From contig CAISEB010000012.1 in assembly GCA_903884235.1 (NCBI GenBank), positions 186,001 to 250,000 on the forward strand: a stretch of 64,000 bases of DNA, written 5' to 3'. Position numbers and translations under genes: made by a program. The stretch comes from an uncultured Pseudomonadota bacterium (lineage in GTDB: Bacteria > Pseudomonadota > Gammaproteobacteria > Steroidobacterales > Steroidobacteraceae). Positions 33,852 to 41,798 of the stretch are shown here, piece by piece. The notes under the pieces are model-generated. The model had not been told where the DNA came from. It searched no databases and saw nothing but the letters and a program-made list of their open reading frames with translations. The first letter of the stretch is position 1. Each line of letters opens with the position of its first letter.

Positions 33852-34103
33852 CTATCCGACCTTGCGCAGTTCCTCGCGCAGCACGCGCCGCAGCGTGCGC
33901 TCCAGCGGCTCGCCCGAACGGCGGATGTGCTCGCGCAGCACGCTGTTCACGAGCGCGCCAAGGCCGGCCTCGCCAGCAAGGCCCGCGCGCTCGAGGAACC
34001 AGGCGCGAACGTCCTCGTCGAGGATGGCGGTGGCGGCGAGCGAGGGAGGCACCGGAACAGCGAGGCCTGCATGGGCCGACGGGTAATCCATCTCGTCCCT
34101 CAT
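33852..34103 (-). CDS. 83-residue protein, weakly antitoxin-like
   Basis: A small intact gene with GAGG eight bases before ATG and a plausible promoter upstream. The C-terminal 55 residues (AILDEDVRAWFLERAGL...GALVNSVLREHIRR) recall the RHH-type BrnA antitoxins, where a strand and two helices with LD-DV--WF and N--LR are typical. There is no adjacent toxin gene: the neighbours are an MFS-fusion gene and a small membrane protein. The similarity is faint and the protein may be unrelated. Confidence 0.55.
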   Translation of the reverse strand: MRDEMDYPSAHAGLAVPVPPSLAATAILDEDVRAWFLERAGLAGEAGLGALVNSVLREHIRRSGEPLERTLRRVLREELRKVG

Positions 34104-34137
34104 GGGCTGACCTCTGGCGGGTGCTGCGTTGGCGCCA

Positions 34138-34165
34138 AGTATGAACTTGCGCGGCGCATCGTCAA
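34138..34165 (-). promoter_or_regulatory. candidate sigma70 promoter for the 83-residue gene
   Basis: Minus-strand TTGACG (34160-34165, five of six) and CATACT (34138-34143, four of six) are 16 bases apart, with an AT-rich stretch (AAAAATA) just upstream of the -35. Transcription would start near 34131, about 28 bases before the ATG. Confidence 0.4.
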
Positions 34166-34239
34166 TATTTTTCGCGGTCGACGCGGACGCGGGGCTCGAC
34201 ATCTGCGCCGTGGCGCAGGCAAGCCCGTGGCGGCGCCGT

Positions 34240-34518
34240 TCAGCGGCGCGTCCGCAACGCGATCTCGCCCCACAGCCCGGCGACGACCAGCACCGCGACG
34301 AACACGAGCAGCGGCCGCAAGCCGGCACGCGCGAGACGAAACCCGATCCACGCGAGCGCGACGGCGGCGACCCAACGCAGCCAGCGGGGCTGGGCACGCA
34401 ACGCGGCCCAGTGAGGCACCCAGTGACGGCTGATCGAACGGAAGGCGATCAACAGCGCGATCGCGCCGGCGACCGCGGCAAGCGGGACCGCGAAGCGCAG
34501 CCAGTCGGCGGGCGCCAT
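34240..34518 (-). CDS. 92-residue membrane protein of unknown function
   Basis: Small protein with three hydrophobic segments (about residues 8-26, 47-62 and 68-84) separated by Arg/Trp-rich loops. There is no recognised family. The frame runs from ATG 34518 to TGA 34240 and begins 17 bases after the end of the secreted protein gene upstream, so it is probably expressed with it. Codon use looks normal for the region. Confidence 0.6.
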   Translation of the reverse strand: MAPADWLRFAVPLAAVAGAIALLIAFRSISRHWVPHWAALRAQPRWLRWVAAVALAWIGFRLARAGLRPLLVFVAVLVVAGLWGEIALRTRR

Positions 34519-34535
34519 CGCGCGCGTGTCCGCCG

Positions 34536-35141
34536 CTACTTCTTCTCGGCCGTCGACACCGTCGCGACCGCCTGGATCGCCACCTTCTCGGAGGGGGTCG
34601 TCGTCAGGCTGAATCGCGCATAGGGACCCGGCGTCGGGCGCTGCTGCGCGTAGGCCACGTAGTGCGTCTCGCCCGCCGCCGACGAGTCACGCTTGTCGGC
34701 GATCTTCTCCATGGGCGCACCCGGCACCTGGATCCGCTGCACGAGCGAGGCGAACAGCAGCTGCACGTCGACATCCTTCGCGCGCCGCGCGAACACCGAG
34801 CAGCTGCCGGTCTTGCGCAGCGCGATCACGAAGTCGCCCTTCTCGTTGCTCAGGGACCAGGCCTCGCCGGGCTGCTCGTGCAGGAACGGCGAGCGATGCG
34901 CCTCGTCGACCAGGGGCACCTTGCGGCTCTCGAGGTCGCCCTGCAGCTTGTCGGGCGAGCCGTAGTACTTCACGCACGTCCCGTTGAACAACGAGACGAA
35001 CGCATCCGCGGTGTTGTCGATCGGCTCCATCGTCGGCTCGCCCTGCGCGGCGGCCGAGGCGGCGACCAGGCTGGCGAGCAGCAGGCTCGCAATGGCGACC
35101 GGCAGTCGAGGGTCGAGCGGGGCGGTGTTCTTCGGCGGCAT
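34536..35141 (-). CDS. exported protein of unknown function, NMCC_0638-like
   Basis: A 201-residue protein with a signal peptide (hydrophobic residues about 13-31, cleavage near AAAQG). The mature part resembles small exported proteins of the NMCC_0638 type: NTADAFVSLFNGTCVKYYG near the start, PGEAWSLSNEKGDFVIALRKTGSCSVFAR in the middle, with two cysteines that may pair. ATG at 35141 was chosen over 35159 because GGGAG lies seven bases upstream of it. Likely periplasmic; role unknown. Confidence 0.65.
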   Translation of the reverse strand: MPPKNTAPLDPRLPVAIASLLLASLVAASAAAQGEPTMEPIDNTADAFVSLFNGTCVKYYGSPDKLQGDLESRKVPLVDEAHRSPFLHEQPGEAWSLSNEKGDFVIALRKTGSCSVFARRAKDVDVQLLFASLVQRIQVPGAPMEKIADKRDSSAAGETHYVAYAQQRPTPGPYARFSLTTTPSEKVAIQAVATVSTAEKK

Positions 35142-35243
35142 CGGCAGCTCCCGGCGCAAGGGCGCCCGGCCGGTACCGGGCGACGTTCCAGCGCGGAAGT
35201 GTAGCCGCTGGGCGCTCGCGGCGCCCGGGGTCCGACTCCCGGA

Positions 35244-35744
35244 TCAGTCGTGACCGTGATGCGGCCGGGCGCGTTCGCGCAGGTTCTGGCGCTGCTCGGG
35301 CGTCATCTGCCGCCAGCGGTCGCGCAACTGCTCGCGGCGTTCGGGCGGCAGCGCCCGGAACCGGTCGAAGTGCTGCCGGATCCGCTGCTGCTGCTCCGGC
35401 GGCAACGCCCGGAACTGCCGCCACCGCTCGCGCATCTGTTCGCGCTGCGCCGGCGGCAACGCATGCCAGCGCTGGAAGCGATCCTGGGCCTGGGAACGCT
35501 GCTCGGGCGTCATCGCCAGCCAGCGGCCGCTGCCGTTGGCGAGTGCCGCCTGGCGGTCCGGCGGCAACTGGCTCCAGCGCTCCTCGAAGGAGTGCAGCAC
35601 CTGCTGCTGTGGCGGCGACAGCGCCGACCAGGACACGCCCGCGGGCTCGTCCGCGCGCACCGCGTGGGCGGCGCAGGTGAGGGCGAACAGGCACAGCGCT
35701 ACACGGCTGGCGCGTCGCAATGTCGTCAGGGACATCGGCATCAT
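35244..35744 (-). CDS. DUF3106 exported repeat protein
   Basis: A 166-residue protein with a signal peptide (to about residue 31) and an Arg/Gln/Pro-rich mature chain. Three 18-residue repeats follow one another (RFQRWHALPPAQREQMRE, RWRQFRALPPEQQQRIRQ, HFDRFRALPPERREQLRD) and a fourth, shorter unit ends RWRQMTPEQRQNLRE. This pattern is typical of DUF3106 proteins, which are helical and positively charged in the periplasm and perhaps sense or chaperone, like CpxP/Spy-type helical proteins. The tail HHGHD is His-rich. Its ATG overlaps the TGA of the preceding gene. It is the last member of the sigma-factor operon. Confidence 0.85.
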   Translation of the reverse strand: MMPMSLTTLRRASRVALCLFALTCAAHAVRADEPAGVSWSALSPPQQQVLHSFEERWSQLPPDRQAALANGSGRWLAMTPEQRSQAQDRFQRWHALPPAQREQMRERWRQFRALPPEQQQRIRQHFDRFRALPPERREQLRDRWRQMTPEQRQNLRERARPHHGHD

Positions 35745-35974
35745 GGCTTCTCGCTCCCGCGCGTCGTCGCGGCCTTGGCGTCGTCCTGCTTCACGGCGTG
35801 CTCGCGCTTCGCCAGGAACTGCTTGAGATCGGCATCCGCATCATCGCCATTGCCGAGGAATTCAAGGAACTCGGCGTCCGGCACGGGCGCGGGCGGTGGC
35901 TCGGCCGCCGCTGCGGCGGCCTGCAAGGCGCACCAGCCCGCGACGACCAGCCCCGAACGCAGCATGGCGCGCAT
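35741..35974 (-). CDS. small exported protein in the sigma-factor operon
   Basis: 77 residues: a signal peptide (MRAMLRSGLVVAGWCALQAAAAA) and an acidic then basic mature chain (PDAEFLEFLGNGDDADADLKQFLAK). It starts two bases after the upstream gene stops and overlaps the downstream DUF3106 gene by ATGA. No family recognised beyond similar small proteins often found between anti-sigma-like and DUF3106 genes. Its position suggests a periplasmic partner of the neighbouring membrane protein. Confidence 0.7.
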   Translation of the reverse strand: MRAMLRSGLVVAGWCALQAAAAAAEPPPAPVPDAEFLEFLGNGDDADADLKQFLAKREHAVKQDDAKAATTRGSEKP

Positions 35975-35976
35975 GC

Positions 35977-36351
35977 TCAGCCCGTACCACCGGACGCGTC
36001 GCTGCCGGCCCAGTCGTAGAAATCGGCGTCGTCCGCATACAGCTCCGGACCATCGCTCGACGACAGCATCTCGGCGTCCTCGAGCGGGCTCGCCTCCGCG
36101 AGCGGCGCGTGCGGCGCGACCGGGCGGGCGACCCAGACGGCGAGCGCGAGCACCGCGGCGGTCGCCAGCACGCCCCCCGGCAGCCACAGGCCCGGGATCC
36201 GGAACGGCCGCGTGTCGCCCTGCTCGCGCGCAGCGCCAAGCGCGACCTGTCGCGCGCGGTTCAGGCGCGACCGCGCATGGCCGTCGACCGCCTCGACGCT
36301 CGCCGCGAGCGCCTCTCGGCACCGCGTCTCGAATTCCTCGTCGCCGCTCAT
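35977..36351 (-). CDS. single-pass membrane protein, probable anti-sigma factor
   Basis: 124 residues with a cytosolic N-terminus (about 1-52: EEFETRCREALAASVEAVDGHARSRLNRARQ), one membrane span (about 54-76) and an acidic periplasmic tail (EDAEMLSSSDGPELYADDADFYDW). This is the layout of DUF3619-like proteins and small anti-sigma factors encoded next to ECF sigma factors. The gene overlaps the sigma-factor stop codon (ATGA at 36348-36351), so both are made together. Sigma-factor binding is inferred from architecture and position only; no zinc-binding anti-sigma motif (HxxxCxxC) is present. Confidence 0.7.
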   Translation of the reverse strand: MSGDEEFETRCREALAASVEAVDGHARSRLNRARQVALGAAREQGDTRPFRIPGLWLPGGVLATAAVLALAVWVARPVAPHAPLAEASPLEDAEMLSSSDGPELYADDADFYDWAGSDASGGTG

Positions 36352-36971
36352 GGCCAGTGCTCCCCGAGCCTCGCGCGCAGCGTCTGCAGCGCCCTGAAAT
36401 AATGCGTCTTCACGCTACCCTCTGAACAGCCCATCGCCGCCGCCGTCGCGGCCACGTCGAGCCCCTCGATGGTGCGCAGCAGGAATGCCTGCTGCTGGCG
36501 TCCCGGCAGTTGCGCAAGCGCCGCCTCCAGCGACGCCATCGCCTCGGAGTGCTCGAGCCTCGCGTCGGGTCCGGCGTCGGACGTGGCCGTGGATTCGATC
36601 GCGTCCGGCGCCTCGTCGTCCTCGGCGATGCCCCCCGTCCACCAGGCGAACACGCGCGACCGGGTCCGGCGGCGACGCTGCCAGTCGCGGATGCGGTTCT
36701 GCAGGATCCTGTAGAACAGCGGCTTCCACTCGCTGGAAGGCCGGGCGCCGTAGCTGCGGGCGAGCTGGATCATCGACTCCTGCACCACGTCGAGCGCATC
36801 CTCGGTGTTGCGCAGCGCGATCTCTGCGATGCGCAAGGCGCGCCGCTCGACGTCCTTGAGGAACGCCTCGAGCTCTCGTGTGCTGTCCAGATGTTCCTCC
36901 CGCGCGAGCGCCCGGGCGGGGCGATCCGCCTCGAAGCAACCAACGCGCGGCAGGGTAACAGAGGCGGTCAT
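36348..36971 (-). CDS. ECF RNA polymerase sigma factor
   Basis: 207 residues. Region 2 is about 45-105 (ALRNTEDALDVVQESMIQLARSYG, then FYRILQNRIRDWQRRRR). A 45-residue acidic linker follows, and region 4 is about 145-205 (LPGRQQQAFLLRTIEGLDVAATAAAMGCSEGSVKTHYFRALQTLRARL). It directs RNA polymerase to its own regulon; extracytoplasmic stress is the usual signal, here perhaps sensed by the exported products of the same operon. It heads a four-gene operon with overlapping or nearly touching starts and stops. No clear ECF autoregulatory promoter (GGAAC...) was found in the 166 bases before it. Confidence 0.92.
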   Translation of the reverse strand: MTASVTLPRVGCFEADRPARALAREEHLDSTRELEAFLKDVERRALRIAEIALRNTEDALDVVQESMIQLARSYGARPSSEWKPLFYRILQNRIRDWQRRRRTRSRVFAWWTGGIAEDDEAPDAIESTATSDAGPDARLEHSEAMASLEAALAQLPGRQQQAFLLRTIEGLDVAATAAAMGCSEGSVKTHYFRALQTLRARLGEHWP

Positions 36972-37137
36972 CGGCGCATCCGCGGCGAGGTGAAGTTCGA
37001 TTCATCTGGCGCCCGGGAGCCCGCTGGCCGTGTCGCGCCCTCGCCGGTATAACGTGGGCTGGTCCGGGTCGTTGACCCCGTTCGCCCCGCAGCGGCGCAG
37101 GGCCGACCCGAAATCACGCGTAACCCATTGATACTAA

Positions 37138-39357
37138 TTGCATAATAAATCGACCCCGACCCACGTCGGAGCGGTGCTCAGGATCGCCCTGGACGTGCCG
37201 CTCCGTCGCCTGTACGACTACCTGCCACCCGACGGCGTCGCGGTCGCGGGACTGCGCCCGGGCGTCCGCGTCGAGGTGCCGTTCGGGCCCCGGACGCTGA
37301 TCGGGGTGCTCGTGGAGGTCGCCGCCGGCTCGTCGTTGCCCACCAGCCGCCTGCGGGCGGCGCGGGCCGTCCTCGACGTGGAACCGGCGCTCGATCCGGT
37401 GACGTTCGACCTCGTACGCTGGGCCGCGGACTACTACCACCACCCACCGGGCGAGGCGCTCGCGGCGGCCCTCCCGATCCTGCTGCGCACCGGCCGGTCC
37501 CTGCTTGCCCGCGAGACGTACTGGCAGTGGCGCGCCGACGCGGCCACCGCGGCCACTGGCACGCGCCTCGGCGCTCGCCAGAAGGCAGTCGCGATCCGTC
37601 TCGACGCGGGTCCGCTCAGCGCATCGGCGCTGGCCGAGCTCGGCGATGGCGCCCGCGCCGCGATGAAGGGGTTCGCCCAGAAGGGCTGGGTGGAATCATG
37701 CGAGGTCGAACCGGACGCCGCGCCGCCGCCACGCGGCGACGCGGCGCCGGGACCCGTGCTCACCGGGGCGCAGGCCGAAGCGGTGGCCGCGATCGGCGCC
37801 GGGCTCGGCACGTTCGCGCCGTTCCTGCTGCACGGCGTCACGGGCAGCGGCAAGACCGAGGTGTACCTGCGCAGCATCGCCGAGGTGCTCAAGCGCGGCG
37901 AGCAGGCGCTCGTCCTCGTCCCCGAGATCGCACTGACGCCGCAGGCCGTGTCGCGCTTCGCGGCGCGCTTTCCCGTGCCGCTCGCCGTGCTCCATTCCGG
38001 CCTCACCGACAGCGAGCGCCTCGACATGTGGCGACTCGCGAGGAGCGGCGCGGCGCCGATCGTCATCGGCACGCGCTCCGCCGTGTTCGTGCCGCTGGCG
38101 CGCCCCGGCATCATCGTCGTCGACGAGGAACACGACGCCTCTTACAAGCAGCAGGAGGGCTTCCGCTACTCGGCACGAGACCTCGCGGTGCTGCGCGGGC
38201 AGCGCCACGGCATCCCCGTCGTGCTCGGTTCCGCGACCCCGTCGCTCGAGACGCTGCAGCAGGCGGACGTCGGCCGCTACCGGCGCCTGCGACTCCCGGA
38301 ACGCGCGGGCGCCGCAGTGACACCGCGCACCGCCATCGTGGACCTGCGCCTGCACGAGGAGCGCCAGGGCATCGCGACCCCGAGCGTGCTCGCGATGCAA
38401 CGCCACCTCGCCGCCGGCGGCCAGGTGCTGCTGTACCTCAACCGTCGCGGCTACGCGCCGCTGCTGTTCTGCCCGACCTGCAGCTGGGCCGCCCCGTGCA
38501 GCGCGTGCGATGCGCGCATGACGGTGCACATGAAGCGATCGCGACTGATCTGCCACCACTGCGGGATGCAGGAGCCCGTGCCGTATGCGTGCCCGCAGTG
38601 CGGCGCCGAACTGCGCCCGGTCGGCCAGGGCACGGAGCGCGTCGAGGACGCGCTCGACGAGTTCTTCCCCGGCGTGCCGGTGGTGCGCATCGACCGCGAC
38701 ACGATCCAGAGCCGCGGCGAGATCGAGGCGGCGCTCGAGCGCGTGCACTCGGGAGAGGCGCGCATCCTCGTCGGCACGCAGATGCTGACCAAGGGCCACG
38801 ACTTCCCCGACGTGACCCTGGTCGTCGTCCTGAACGCCGACCAGGGCCTGTTCGGCAGCGACTTCCGCGCCAGCGAACGCCTCGCGCAGAGCATCGTGCA
38901 GGTCGCGGGTCGCGCCGGACGGGCCTCCCGTCCAGGCGAAGTGCTGGTCCAGACGGCGTGCCCGGAGCACCCGCTGCTGACCCGGCTGCTGCGCGAGGGC
39001 TACGACGGCTACGCGAGCGCGGCGCTCGAGGAACGAGCGGCCGCCGGGTGGCCGCCGTTCAGCCGGCTCGCGCTGCTGCGCGCCGAGGCGGCCTCGCGCG
39101 AGGCGGCGCTCGGCTTCCTCGAAGCCGCCCGCGCCCGTGCCGCGGGACCCGCCGGCGACAGCGTGCGGCTGCTCGGACCGGTCGCCGCGGCCATGGAGCG
39201 TCGCGCCGGCCGCTTTCGCGCCCAGCTGCTGCTGGAATCCGCGTCGCGCGCGGCGCTGCACCGGCTGCTCGGCAGCTGGCTCCCGGAACTCGACCTGCTG
39301 CCCGAGGCACGCGGCGTGCGCTGGTCGATCGACGTCGATCCGCTGGAGACGAGCTGA
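37138..39357 (+). CDS. priA: primosomal protein N' (replication restart helicase)
   Basis: A 3'-5' helicase that reloads the replisome at collapsed forks. The N-terminal DNA-binding domain begins LRIALDVPLRRLYDYLPP. Helicase motifs include Walker A GVTGSGKTEVYL, DEEHD, GSATPS and the C-terminal QVAGRAGR. Eight cysteines bind two zincs (CPTCSWAAPCSACD, CHHCGMQ, CPQCGAE). The start is uncertain: TTG at 37138 gives 739 residues, and a GTG at 37174 just before the conserved LRIALD is equally credible. It is divergent from the sigma-factor operon across 166 bases. Confidence 0.95.
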   Translation: MHNKSTPTHVGAVLRIALDVPLRRLYDYLPPDGVAVAGLRPGVRVEVPFGPRTLIGVLVEVAAGSSLPTSRLRAARAVLDVEPALDPVTFDLVRWAADYYHHPPGEALAAALPILLRTGRSLLARETYWQWRADAATAATGTRLGARQKAVAIRLDAGPLSASALAELGDGARAAMKGFAQKGWVESCEVEPDAAPPPRGDAAPGPVLTGAQAEAVAAIGAGLGTFAPFLLHGVTGSGKTEVYLRSIAEVLKRGEQALVLVPEIALTPQAVSRFAARFPVPLAVLHSGLTDSERLDMWRLARSGAAPIVIGTRSAVFVPLARPGIIVVDEEHDASYKQQEGFRYSARDLAVLRGQRHGIPVVLGSATPSLETLQQADVGRYRRLRLPERAGAAVTPRTAIVDLRLHEERQGIATPSVLAMQRHLAAGGQVLLYLNRRGYAPLLFCPTCSWAAPCSACDARMTVHMKRSRLICHHCGMQEPVPYACPQCGAELRPVGQGTERVEDALDEFFPGVPVVRIDRDTIQSRGEIEAALERVHSGEARILVGTQMLTKGHDFPDVTLVVVLNADQGLFGSDFRASERLAQSIVQVAGRAGRASRPGEVLVQTACPEHPLLTRLLREGYDGYASAALEERAAAGWPPFSRLALLRAEAASREAALGFLEAARARAAGPAGDSVRLLGPVAAAMERRAGRFRAQLLLESASRAALHRLLGSWLPELDLLPEARGVRWSIDVDPLETS

Positions 39358-39447
39358 GCCCTACCGGCTCTCCCGCCCCTCCCCGTCGGGGTCGAATCCG
39401 GTAGACTTCGCCCCCCCGAAAGCGGCCTCGCGACGGCAGATCTCCCC

Positions 39448-41226
39448 GTGAAATCGACGATCGAACGACTCCTCAGCGCGGCACTGGCCGCCCTCCCGGC
39501 CGACCTGCTCAGCGCCGAGGCGCGTGCCGCGCGGCCCGAGGTCGACCGGACCCGCGACCCGGCGCACGGCGACTACGCGAGCAACGTGGCGATGCGCCAT
39601 GCGAAGGCGGCGCGCCAGAACCCGCGCGCGCTCGCCGAGGCGATCATCCGCGCGCTGCCGGCCGACCCCGCCGTCGCCCGGGTCGAAATCGCCGGCCCCG
39701 GCTTCATCAACTTCCACCTGACGAGTGCCGCGTACCACGCCGAGGTCGCCTCGATCCTCGACAAGGGCACCGCGTACGGGCAGTCCGCGCCGGGCAGCGG
39801 CGAGAAGGTGCTGCTCGAGTTCGTCTCGGCGAACCCGACGGGGCCCCTGCATGTCGGCCACGGCCGGCATGCGGCGTACGGCGCCGCGCTCACGAACCTG
39901 CTGACCGCCACCGGACACTCGGTGCACCGCGAGTTCTACATCAACGACGCGGGTCGGCAGGTCGACATCCTCGCGGTCAGCGTCTGGCTTCGCTACCTCG
40001 AGCGCCTCGGCGAGGACGTACCGTTCCCGGCCAACGGCTACAAGGGCGAATATCTGATGCCGATCGCCGCTTCGCTCGAGGCGGAGTACAGCCACAAGCT
40101 GCGCCAGGGCGCGGCCGCGGTGCGCGAGGGCCTGCCCAAGGACGAGCCGGAGGGCGGCGACAAGGAGCTCTACACCGACGCGATCATCGCACGCGCACGC
40201 GACCTGCTCGGCGAGGAGGGGTTCCGCAAGGTCGTCGACCACGCGCTGCTCGGCATGGTCGCGGACATCCGCAGCGACCTGGCGGAGATGGGCGTCACCT
40301 TCGACCGCTGGTTCTCCGAGCGCTCGCTCACCACGAGCGGCGCGATCGACGAGGCGCTGAAGCGCCTCGCCGCGAACGGCCACACCTACCGCAAGGACGG
40401 TGCGCTGTGGTTCCGCGCCTCCGAATTCGGCGACGACGAGGATCGCGTGGTCGAACGCGAGAACGGCGTGCGCACGTACTTCGCGTCCGACATCGCCTAC
40501 CACCTCGACAAGCGACTGCGCGGCTTCGACCGGCTGATCGACGTGCTCGGCGCCGATCACCACGGCTACGTCGCGCGCGTGCGTGGCGGCCTTGCCGCCA
40601 TGGGCGAGCCGCCGGATTCGCTCGAGGTGCCGCTGCTGCAGCTCGTGAGCCTCTATCGGGGCGGCGAGAAGGTCGCGATGGGCAAGCGTGAGGGCAATTT
40701 CGTAACCCTGCGCCAGCTCAGGCACGAGGTCGGCAACGACGCGTGCCGGTTCTACTTCGTGATGCGCTCGCATGACCAGAACCTCGACTTCGACCTCGAG
40801 CTCGCCAAGAGCCGCACGAGCGAAAACCCCGTGTTCTACATCCAGTACGCGCATGCCCGCGTCGCCAGCGTCCTGCGCCAGCTCGCCGAGCGCGGCCTCG
40901 CGCACGATGCCGAGCGCGGCCGCTCGAGCCTCGATCGCCTCGTCGAGCCCCACGAGCGCAAGCTGATGGTGGCGATCACCCGGTATCCGGAAGTCATCGC
41001 CACCGCGGCCGCGACGCGCTCGCCGCACACGCTCGTCAACTACCTGCGCGAGCTCGCAGGCGAGGTGCACGGCGCCTATGCGGCCGGCAACGAGAACGCC
41101 GCGCACCGCGTGATCGTCGACGACGAGGCGACCCGCGACGCGCGCCTGACCCTGTTCCAGGCGGCGCGGCAGGTGATCAGGAACGGCCTGGCGCTGCTCG
41201 GCGTGTCCGCCCCGGACACGATGTGA
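39448..41226 (+). CDS. argS: arginyl-tRNA synthetase
   Basis: A 592-residue class I synthetase charging tRNA-Arg. The N-terminal additional domain is followed by SANPTGPLHVGHGRHAAYG, containing the HIGH-type motif, REFYINDAG, and the KMSK-equivalent MGKREGNFVTL, the usual form in ArgRS. The C-terminal anticodon-binding domain has NPVFYIQYAHARVASV and LVNYLRELAGEVH. The start is GTG at 39448; no ATG fits the N-terminus. It is followed without a gap by a SPOR protein gene. Confidence 0.97.
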   Translation: MKSTIERLLSAALAALPADLLSAEARAARPEVDRTRDPAHGDYASNVAMRHAKAARQNPRALAEAIIRALPADPAVARVEIAGPGFINFHLTSAAYHAEVASILDKGTAYGQSAPGSGEKVLLEFVSANPTGPLHVGHGRHAAYGAALTNLLTATGHSVHREFYINDAGRQVDILAVSVWLRYLERLGEDVPFPANGYKGEYLMPIAASLEAEYSHKLRQGAAAVREGLPKDEPEGGDKELYTDAIIARARDLLGEEGFRKVVDHALLGMVADIRSDLAEMGVTFDRWFSERSLTTSGAIDEALKRLAANGHTYRKDGALWFRASEFGDDEDRVVERENGVRTYFASDIAYHLDKRLRGFDRLIDVLGADHHGYVARVRGGLAAMGEPPDSLEVPLLQLVSLYRGGEKVAMGKREGNFVTLRQLRHEVGNDACRFYFVMRSHDQNLDFDLELAKSRTSENPVFYIQYAHARVASVLRQLAERGLAHDAERGRSSLDRLVEPHERKLMVAITRYPEVIATAAATRSPHTLVNYLRELAGEVHGAYAAGNENAAHRVIVDDEATRDARLTLFQAARQVIRNGLALLGVSAPDTM

Positions 41227-41228
41227 CG

Positions 41229-41795
41229 ATGCGCGACTACCGGAAGGGCGCGATGCGCCGGCCGCGCGCTTCGGCGGGTTTCTCCGGATGGACCGGCCTC
41301 GCGATCGGTCTTGGCATCGGGCTCGTGGTGGCGGCCGGCGTCTGGCAGTACAAGTCGCGCCTGCAGGGCGAGCAGGCGGTCGCGAAGCAGAAGAAGGCGC
41401 CGGCCTCGCAGGCCGACGAGCCCGTCGAGAAGCCCGCCAGCGATCCGGGCATCTCGATCGACTTCCCGGACGTCCTGAAACACACCGAAGTGGTCATTCA
41501 GGAGAAGAAGGAAAAGGACGTCCACCACGACGTCCACGCGCCGCCGGTCACGCGCCCGGGCACCTACTATCTCCAGGCCGGTTCGTTTCGCAGCGAGGGC
41601 GAGGCCGACAAGGTCCGTGCCAAGCTCGCGTTCGCCGGCATCGAGTCGAAGCTCCAGAAGGTGAGCATCGACACCGACGTCTGGCATCGGGTGCGGATCG
41701 GCCCGTATACGGACCTCGATGCGCTCAACCGCGTCCGCACGCGCCTGCGCCAGGCGGAGATCGACGCGACCCTGATCAGCGTCGGCGGCGACTGA
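41229..41795 (+). CDS. SPOR-domain membrane protein (FtsN-like)
   Basis: 188 residues: a short cytosolic basic N-terminus, one membrane span (about 21-40), a Lys/Glu linker and a C-terminal SPOR domain (about 109-186, GTYYLQAGSFRSEGEADKVRAKL...WHRVRIGPY). SPOR domains bind septal peptidoglycan with stripped glycans, so the protein probably acts at the division site like FtsN or DamX. The ATG lies two bases after the argS stop. A GTG at 41223 overlapping the stop is an alternative. The argS-SPOR order is common in gammaproteobacteria. Confidence 0.9.
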   Translation: MRDYRKGAMRRPRASAGFSGWTGLAIGLGIGLVVAAGVWQYKSRLQGEQAVAKQKKAPASQADEPVEKPASDPGISIDFPDVLKHTEVVIQEKKEKDVHHDVHAPPVTRPGTYYLQAGSFRSEGEADKVRAKLAFAGIESKLQKVSIDTDVWHRVRIGPYTDLDALNRVRTRLRQAEIDATLISVGGD

Positions 41796-41798
41796 CCC

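Noticed and set aside
36972-37137. Promoter boxes for the sigma operon and priA in their shared gap
   Set aside because: TATAAC at 37048-37053 has no acceptable -35 at the right distance, and no ECF-type GGAAC motif was found.
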